A stretch of DNA of 18,939 bases, taken from positions 1 through 18,939 of the forward strand of contig JAEDEY010000035.1 of the NCBI GenBank assembly GCA_016293065.1, written 5' to 3'. Within the stretch, counting starts at the first letter, position 1. Every line of letters starts with the position of its first letter. The position numbers and the translations under genes were made by a program. The stretch comes from Bacteroidales bacterium. Its GTDB lineage: Bacteria > Bacteroidota > Bacteroidia > Bacteroidales > UBA3663. Below are positions 14,997 through 18,939 of the stretch, one piece after another. The notes beneath the pieces were generated by a model. The model made no database searches, was not told where the DNA came from, and was given only the letters and a program-made list of their open reading frames with translations.

Positions 14997-16163
14997 ATGA
15001 ACGAGTGGTTAGAGAGAAATATTGGAGTTGACAATATGGACTTGAGTATATGGTGGCGACTGGCTATCATAGTTGGAATCATCGTTGCCGCATATCTCGT
15101 TGATGTCATATTGTCGCGTCTTTTTGTCCCTGGGATTAGAAAGATCGTTTCAAAGACCAGCACCAAGACCGATGATATCCTACTTAGCGAGAAGGTGACC
15201 GATTCGTTCTGCTCGATATTGCCTCCTGTTTTGATGACATTTGCTTTGCCATTTGCTCTAAAAGGAACAGCGCAGGATGTTATTGAGCGATTCATGTCAA
15301 TTTACATTGTTGTCAATGTGTGCCGTTTTCTTGGTACTTTTGTCGATGCTTTATATGAACTGTTTGTTTACAAGGGACACGAGAAAGCCCGTTCTCTAAA
15401 AGGGTTGTCTCAGACTTTTCAGGTGTTGATATGGTTTGTTGGAGCAATTGCAATGGCTTCGATTCTTATCAACAAGTCGCCTTTGTTGCTACTCGGAGGA
15501 CTTGGAGCTTTTGCCACTGTCATGATGCTGGTATTTCAAGATAGCATCAAAGGTCTGGTGGCGGGTGTCCAGCTTACCGTCAATGAAATGCTGAAACCGG
15601 GTGACTGGATAACAATGCCAGGACGCAACATCGATGGTGTGGTGACAGAGGTGACGCTGACGACAGTGAAGATACAAAACTGGGACAATACGATAATGAC
15701 TATTCCTCCTTATGCCCTCGTGACCGAGACTTTCCAGAATTGGAAAGGGATGACCCAGAGTCAAGGTCGTCGAATCAACCGTTCTGTCAATATCAATGCT
15801 TACAGCGTGAGATTCTGTACACCGGCAGAATTTGCTGAATGGAAGAGGAAAGGGTATCTGCCTGAGAGTGCACAACAAGAATTGGCTACCAACCTGCAGG
15901 CATTCAGAGGCTTCTTGGAGTTGTATCTGAAGAAGAATCCTGATATCAATATTCAAATGACGCTGATGGTGCGCCAGTTGTCGGCAAGCGATGAGGGTAT
16001 TCCTCTCCAGCTATATTGTTTCTCGCGGACAAAGGTTTGGGAAGAATATGAGAAGGTGCAGGCAACAATTGTAGAATATATGCTTGCTACAATGTCTAAC
16101 TTCGGAATATATGTGTTCCAGCGAGGTTCGTCAGCAGATAAACTCTTGCTCGAGAATGATTAA
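14997..16163 (+). CDS. MscS-type mechanosensitive channel, YbdG-like
   Basis: 388 aa of the YbdG/YnaI-related branch of small mechanosensitive channels, which open under membrane tension and protect against osmotic downshock. About five hydrophobic segments lie in residues 17-185, the last being the pore-lining helix (LLLLGGLGAFATVMMLVFQDSIKG region). The MscS beta-domain follows: LKPGDWITMP, DGVVTEVTLTTVKIQNWDN, TIPPYALVTETFQNW. The C-terminal portion has RRINRSVNI and MTLMVRQL, both closely like E. coli YbdG as I recall its sequence. Length fits the YbdG group rather than the shorter MscS. It follows a membrane protein gene by 22 nt and is bounded downstream by a large hairpin at 16192-16273. 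Confidence 0.93.
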   Translation: MNEWLERNIGVDNMDLSIWWRLAIIVGIIVAAYLVDVILSRLFVPGIRKIVSKTSTKTDDILLSEKVTDSFCSILPPVLMTFALPFALKGTAQDVIERFMSIYIVVNVCRFLGTFVDALYELFVYKGHEKARSLKGLSQTFQVLIWFVGAIAMASILINKSPLLLLGGLGAFATVMMLVFQDSIKGLVAGVQLTVNEMLKPGDWITMPGRNIDGVVTEVTLTTVKIQNWDNTIMTIPPYALVTETFQNWKGMTQSQGRRINRSVNINAYSVRFCTPAEFAEWKRKGYLPESAQQELATNLQAFRGFLELYLKKNPDINIQMTLMVRQLSASDEGIPLQLYCFSRTKVWEEYEKVQATIVEYMLATMSNFGIYVFQRGSSADKLLLEND

Positions 16164-16191
16164 ATAAAGTATGGCGTTTGTCCGTTCTGCA

Positions 16192-16273
16192 CTCGGTCAG
16201 CGCACGAAGTTTGCTCGCTCTTCCCTCGCGGTTCCGCGAGGGAAGAGCGAGCAAACCTTATGCGCTCATCGAG
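16192..16273. repeat. Near-perfect 82-nt hairpin between convergent genes
   Basis: The core is a 23-bp perfect inverted repeat, 16209-16231 against 16234-16256, separated by TT. The stem continues outward: bases 16192-16208 against 16257-16273 pair at 14 of 17 positions, counting two G-U pairs. In total about 37 of 40 pairs form. It lies 28 nt after the channel stop and 46 nt before the kinase stop (convergent). There is no T-tract on either side, so it is not a typical intrinsic terminator. GCACTC occurs at both ends (16189-16194 and 16273-16278). A palindromic extragenic repeat or a bidirectional 3'-end structure are the main options. Confidence 0.85.
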
Positions 16274-16319
16274 CACTCATCGAAGGAAACGGAAATCCTT
16301 CATTCTGTTAATAGATAAA

Positions 16320-17252
16320 TTACAATTCAATATAATTGAAGATGCTCTGACATACTTTTTTCGAGAAAGACTGTCCAGATGCGATCAGATTGCTCCATGT
16401 TGTTTCGCCGATGACTGAAAGCTCTGTCTTGGAAAGATTTTGCTGTATGATGCCATAGACCATACCTGCGTTGAAATTGTCTCCAGCGCCAATGGTGCTG
16501 ACCGTCTTGATTTGTTCCACAGGATATTGTGCCGATATTTCGGGGGTGAACAGAGCTATTGGCCGGCAGCTGTCTGTGCAGATAAACAGATTGCAGTGCT
16601 TTCGCATGTGTATTTCGTATATCTCCTGTGGTACAGATGTGCCAAAGAGATAACCAAAATCTTCGGTGCTGCCTCTGACTATTGTTGCAAGTTGGAAGTT
16701 CTCTACTATGTTGTCCATCACCTCTGGAATATCCTTGATGTGTGTCTTCCTGAAGTTGAGGTCATAATAAAGTATTGCTCCTGCATCGTGTGCAGCGGTG
16801 AGCAGCTTTCGGGTATATTGGCGCAGCACCGGATTGATAGCAAAGAATGAGCCGAAAAGCACTATGTCGCCTTCCCGAAATTCAACGTTGGCAACCTTGT
16901 CGGCCTTCAGGCTTGCGTTGGCATAATCTTTGTAGAACTCATATTGCGCATCATTATTCTCGTCGAGGAAAGCCATTGAGAGATGAGTTTGTGTGCCCTT
17001 GTTGCGTGTGACTGCATCGGTCGAGATGTTGTTGTCGCTCATGAATTTGACGACAATGTCGCCAATGTGATCGTCTCCGGTTTCTGTTATCATTAAGATA
17101 GGAATATCATCTCGCTCTTTCCCAATCGAACGACCTAACGAAACCATTGCATTGAAAGCACTTCCCCCTGGCACTGCTGCCAATGGTTGGTCGTTGCGGA
17201 AAATCACATCAAGGACAGTTTCGCCTATACCTATTATTCTTCGGTAGCTCAT
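16320..17252 (-). CDS. PfkB-family carbohydrate kinase (fructokinase-like)
   Basis: A 310-aa ribokinase-fold sugar kinase. The N-terminal strand GIGETVLDVIF (8-18) carries the substrate-contacting Asp15. PGGSAFN (28-34) is the first PfkB signature. DLNFRKTH (164-171) lies in the phosphate region, and TIGAGDNFNAGM (253-264) is the second signature with catalytic Asp258 and the anion-hole Gly-Ala-Gly. All core residues are present, so the protein should be active. Sequence style is closest to fructokinases of Bacteroidota, but ribose, adenosine or other sugars cannot be excluded without a structure-based comparison. It stands alone, with an excellent promoter at 17296-17326, and converges on the mechanosensitive channel gene. 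Confidence 0.93.
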   Translation of the reverse strand: MSYRRIIGIGETVLDVIFRNDQPLAAVPGGSAFNAMVSLGRSIGKERDDIPILMITETGDDHIGDIVVKFMSDNNISTDAVTRNKGTQTHLSMAFLDENNDAQYEFYKDYANASLKADKVANVEFREGDIVLFGSFFAINPVLRQYTRKLLTAAHDAGAILYYDLNFRKTHIKDIPEVMDNIVENFQLATIVRGSTEDFGYLFGTSVPQEIYEIHMRKHCNLFICTDSCRPIALFTPEISAQYPVEQIKTVSTIGAGDNFNAGMVYGIIQQNLSKTELSVIGETTWSNLIASGQSFSKKVCQSIFNYIEL

Positions 17253-17295
17253 ATTAGATTGTTATATGCAGATACGATTGAATTATTTGACGTGG

Positions 17296-17326
17296 CAAAT
17301 ATACATTATTTTATTATCTTGACAAA
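17296..17326 (-). promoter_or_regulatory. Promoter of the PfkB kinase gene
   Basis: On the minus strand TTTG (17326-17323), a 19-base spacer, then TATATTTG (17303-17296) match the Bacteroidota consensus exactly. A transcript start near 17289 gives a leader of about 37 nt to the ATG at 17252. Confidence 0.82.
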
Positions 17327-17416
17327 ATTAATGCAACTTTTTCGATTGAAATAAAGGTATAGATGCCTATATTATATATTAATGTACGCGCGAAAAGATG
17401 AAAATTATATGAAACC

Positions 17417-17448
17417 TTTGGGCATTTGCGGGAAAATACGTATTTTTG
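17417..17448 (+). promoter_or_regulatory. Promoter of the polyprenyl synthase gene
   Basis: TTTG (17417-17420), a 20-base spacer, then TATTTTTG (17441-17448). The transcript would start near 17455, about 14 nt before the ATG at 17469. This rules out the upstream in-frame ATGs at 17382 and 17409, which precede the start of transcription. Confidence 0.78.
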
Positions 17449-17468
17449 CACTCAAAAAATACGATAAT

Positions 17469-18452
17469 ATGGGTTCTTTTTCTGATATAACCGCCTGCAT
17501 TGCGAATGACATGGAACGTTTTCGTGTCACGTTCGAACGCTCTTTGCATACAAAGATTCCACTTGCTGATAATATCATCAGATATTTCCTCGACAAGAGA
17601 GGTAAACAATTGAGGCCTGTGATGGCAATTTTGGCAGCAAAGACAATCTCTGATAATGTTCCTGACACTACCATTTACGGAGCTACTGCACTCGAATTGT
17701 TGCACAATGCTTCATTAATGCACGATGATGTTGTTGATAATAGCCCTATGCGACGAGGCAAGGAAACGATTAATAAGGTATGGGACAATCATGTTGCCGT
17801 ATTGATGGGAGATTTCTTCCTTGCAAAATGCCTTGTGTGCAGTAATGCCACCCAATCTCAAACCATTTCTCAGATTCTTGCAGATATGGTGATTCGTCTT
17901 ACAGAAGGCGAATTGGAACAACAGGCAAATGCGATGGCGCATCAGCTCAGCGAAGATTCCTATTTCTCGGTGATCAGCGGAAAAACGGCATCTTTGTTCG
18001 CAGGATGCCTTAAGATTGGTGCTGTCTCGGTGAATGCGACCAGCGAAGATGTTGAAAAAATGGCAGAGGTGGGTGAACTCTTAGGATTGATGTTCCAGAT
18101 GCGTGACGATATTTTCGATTATTTTCCTACCAATGACAATGTCGGCAAACCGACAGGTCATGATATATTTGAGGGAAAGATTACGCTGCCTCTTATTTAT
18201 GCATTGAAACAGTCTTCAAATGAGGAATGCTGTAGGATGAGGAGTATTATCGAAAACAATGAGAGACTCACGGATGAACAGGTTGCTATGCTCGTTGACT
18301 TTGCAAAAGCGTCAGGAGGCATTGAATATGCACAGGCCAAAATGAAAAATCTCGGTTTTAAGGCAAAAAACATTCTCATGACATTCAAACAAAGTGAGGC
18401 GAGAGACTCTTTATTAAAACTCGTAGATCTCTTTGTTGAACGAGAAATGTAA
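17469..18452 (+). CDS. Long-chain trans-polyprenyl diphosphate synthase
   Basis: 327 aa from ATG 17469. The frame is open further upstream (ATG at 17382), but the promoter lies inside that extension and the extra 29 residues match nothing in the family. Conserved features: GKQLRP (45-50) for isopentenyl diphosphate binding, first aspartate-rich motif DDVVD (86-90) followed by SPMRRGK, GKTAS (171-175), and second motif DDIFD (213-217) with GKPT and EGKITLPL. The residues before the first motif are small (Ala at -5, Ser at -4), which in this family permits long products, so an octaprenyl-type chain for the menaquinone side chain is likely. The exact chain length is inferred. It is transcribed divergently from the PfkB kinase and ends before a tRNA operon. 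Confidence 0.94.
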   Translation: MGSFSDITACIANDMERFRVTFERSLHTKIPLADNIIRYFLDKRGKQLRPVMAILAAKTISDNVPDTTIYGATALELLHNASLMHDDVVDNSPMRRGKETINKVWDNHVAVLMGDFFLAKCLVCSNATQSQTISQILADMVIRLTEGELEQQANAMAHQLSEDSYFSVISGKTASLFAGCLKIGAVSVNATSEDVEKMAEVGELLGLMFQMRDDIFDYFPTNDNVGKPTGHDIFEGKITLPLIYALKQSSNEECCRMRSIIENNERLTDEQVAMLVDFAKASGGIEYAQAKMKNLGFKAKNILMTFKQSEARDSLLKLVDLFVEREM

Positions 18453-18494
18453 GAATTATGTGCGATTATTGTGCCAATATTTTGGGTTGCTTGG

Positions 18495-18524
18495 GGCAAA
18501 ATTTAGTAAAAATGCCTTTTTTTT
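18495..18524 (+). terminator. Probable terminator of the polyprenyl synthase gene
   Basis: A short GGCA/TGCC stem with an AT-rich interior that can pair further (TTT/AAA), followed immediately by T8 (18517-18524). It lies 42 nt after the stop codon. The stem is weak, but the T-run and position support termination before the tRNA promoter. Confidence 0.5.
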
Positions 18525-18543
18525 GAAAAAAATCATGAAAAAA

Positions 18544-18575
18544 TTTGGAAGTATAAAATAAAGTCTCTATCTTTG
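18544..18575 (+). promoter_or_regulatory. Promoter of the tRNA operon
   Basis: TTTG (18544-18547), a 20-base spacer, then TATCTTTG (18568-18575): an exact fit to TTTG/TAnnTTTG. Transcription should start near 18582, about 13 nt before tRNA-Pro. Confidence 0.82.
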
Positions 18576-18594
18576 CACCCGCAATTCAGAACAA

Positions 18595-18669
18595 CGGGGT
18601 GTAGCGCAGTCCGGTTAGCGCACCTGCTTTGGGAGCAGGGGGTCCAAGGTTCGAATCCTTGTACCCCGA
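18595..18669 (+). tRNA. tRNA-Pro (anticodon TGG)
   Basis: A complete 75-nt cloverleaf. The acceptor stem CGGGGTG/TACCCCG has one G-U pair. The D stem is GCGC/GCGC, the anticodon stem CCTGC/GCAGG closes loop TTTGGGA, and the T arm is CAAGG-TTCGAAT-CCTTG; the discriminator is A. CCA is not encoded (the gene is followed by CAAATT), so it is added after transcription. First gene of the cluster. Confidence 0.96.
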
Positions 18670-18710
18670 CAAATTCTGAAAGAGACGATCTTTGGAAAGC
18701 CTTGCACAAT

Positions 18711-18784
18711 GGCTCCCTAGCTCAACTGAATAGAGCATTTGACTACGGATCAAAAGGTTACAGGTTTGAATCCTGTGGGAGTCA
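18711..18784 (+). tRNA. tRNA-Arg (anticodon ACG)
   Basis: A complete 74-nt cloverleaf. The acceptor stem GGCTCCC/GGGAGTC has one G-U pair; the D stem GCTC/GAGC, anticodon stem TTTGA/TCAAA (loop CTACGGA) and T stem ACAGG/CCTGT are perfect. The ACG anticodon implies deamination to inosine by TadA. The D loop is AACTGAATA and the T loop TTTGAAT, so the nearly universal 19-56 G-C pair is A-U, and position 15-48 is also A-U. CCA is not encoded. It lies 41 nt after tRNA-Pro. Confidence 0.95.
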
Positions 18785-18807
18785 CAAAACTTTGAATTTA
18801 TTATAGA

Positions 18808-18881
18808 GCTCCAATAGCTCAGTTGGTTAGAGCACATGACTGTTAATCATGGGGTCGTTGGTTCAAGCCCATCTTGGAGCG
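18808..18881 (+). tRNA. tRNA-Asn (anticodon GTT)
   Basis: A complete 74-nt cloverleaf: acceptor stem GCTCCAA/TTGGAGC, D stem GCTC/GAGC, anticodon stem CATGA/TCATG with loop CTGTTAA, and discriminator G. The T stem GTTGG/CCATC contains a T-T mismatch at position 50-64. CCA is not encoded. It lies 23 nt after tRNA-Arg and 5 nt before tRNA-Thr. Confidence 0.95.
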
Positions 18882-18886
18882 CTTAT

Positions 18887-18939
18887 GCCTCTTTAGCTCA
18901 GTTGGCCAGAGCACGTGATTTGTAATCTCGGGGTCGTTG
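18887..18939 (+). tRNA. tRNA-Thr (anticodon TGT), cut by window end
   Basis: The first 53 nt of a tRNA: acceptor 5' strand GCCTCTT, D arm GCTC/GAGC, anticodon arm CGTGA-TTTGTAA-TCTCG (a T-T mismatch in the middle pair), and the variable loop leading into the T arm. The T stem 3' half and acceptor 3' strand lie beyond the window. Confidence 0.9.

Noticed and set aside
16192..16273. CRISPR repeat or small RNA gene
   Set aside because: There is a single palindrome with no spaced repeats, and no promoter-like box next to it; only a repeat or 3'-end structure is supported.
18711..18784. tRNA-Arg as a decayed pseudogene because of its odd T loop
   Set aside because: All stems pair fully and the unusual loop bases change in complementary pairs, which is not what random decay gives.

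Overview
The window reads as ordinary chromosome of a Bacteroidota bacterium, most likely Prevotellaceae (Prevotella/Segatella-like). Three things support this: the gene families (330-aa malate dehydrogenase, DUF1573 protein, GTG-started LytM peptidase next to a MerR-type regulator beside alaS), the scarcity of strong Shine-Dalgarno sequences, and repeated Bacteroidota-type promoters (TTTG, a 19-20 base spacer, then TAnnTTTG). The lineage call is inference from protein and promoter style; no 16S rRNA is present.

Left part (1-9572). A 5'-truncated secreted acid-phosphatase-like metallophosphoesterase on + converges, across a bidirectional terminator, on a minus-strand sialidase. The sialidase lies 21 nt downstream of a two-headed SGNH/SASA sialate O-acetylesterase. 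These two form a small nanS-nanH unit for removing O-acetyl groups and then sialic acid from host glycans. Further right, still on the minus strand, are mdh (own promoter, strong 3' hairpin) and the pair alaS followed by a DUF1573 periplasmic protein.

Middle (9573-16163). Divergently from alaS, three tightly packed + genes form an operon: a membrane-anchored LytM/M23 peptidase, a MerR-like regulator and a RelA/SpoT homologue. The last has an intact (p)ppGpp hydrolase domain but lost key synthetase residues, so it is probably a hydrolase-only enzyme. Next come kdsB (Kdo activation for LPS) with a 92-aa DUF2752 membrane protein, then a polytopic membrane protein with a YbdG-type MscS channel.

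Right part (16164-18939). A near-perfect 82-nt hairpin separates the channel gene from a convergent PfkB-family sugar kinase. The kinase has an excellent promoter and is divergent from a long-chain polyprenyl diphosphate synthase. The window ends in a tRNA operon, Pro(TGG)-Arg(ACG)-Asn(GTT)-Thr(TGT, cut by the edge), driven by a near-consensus promoter.

I found no phage, transposase, CRISPR array or large accessory island. The best leads are small: the Rel/SpoT with a degenerate synthetase site, the long hairpin element at 16192-16273, a tRNA-Arg with coordinated changes at the 15-48 and 19-56 tertiary pairs, and the phosphatase whose usual iron-binding Tyr is His. No intergenic stretch exceeds 300 bases; the longest (4383-4628, 5622-5838, 9573-9759, 17253-17468) hold the promoters and hairpins listed.
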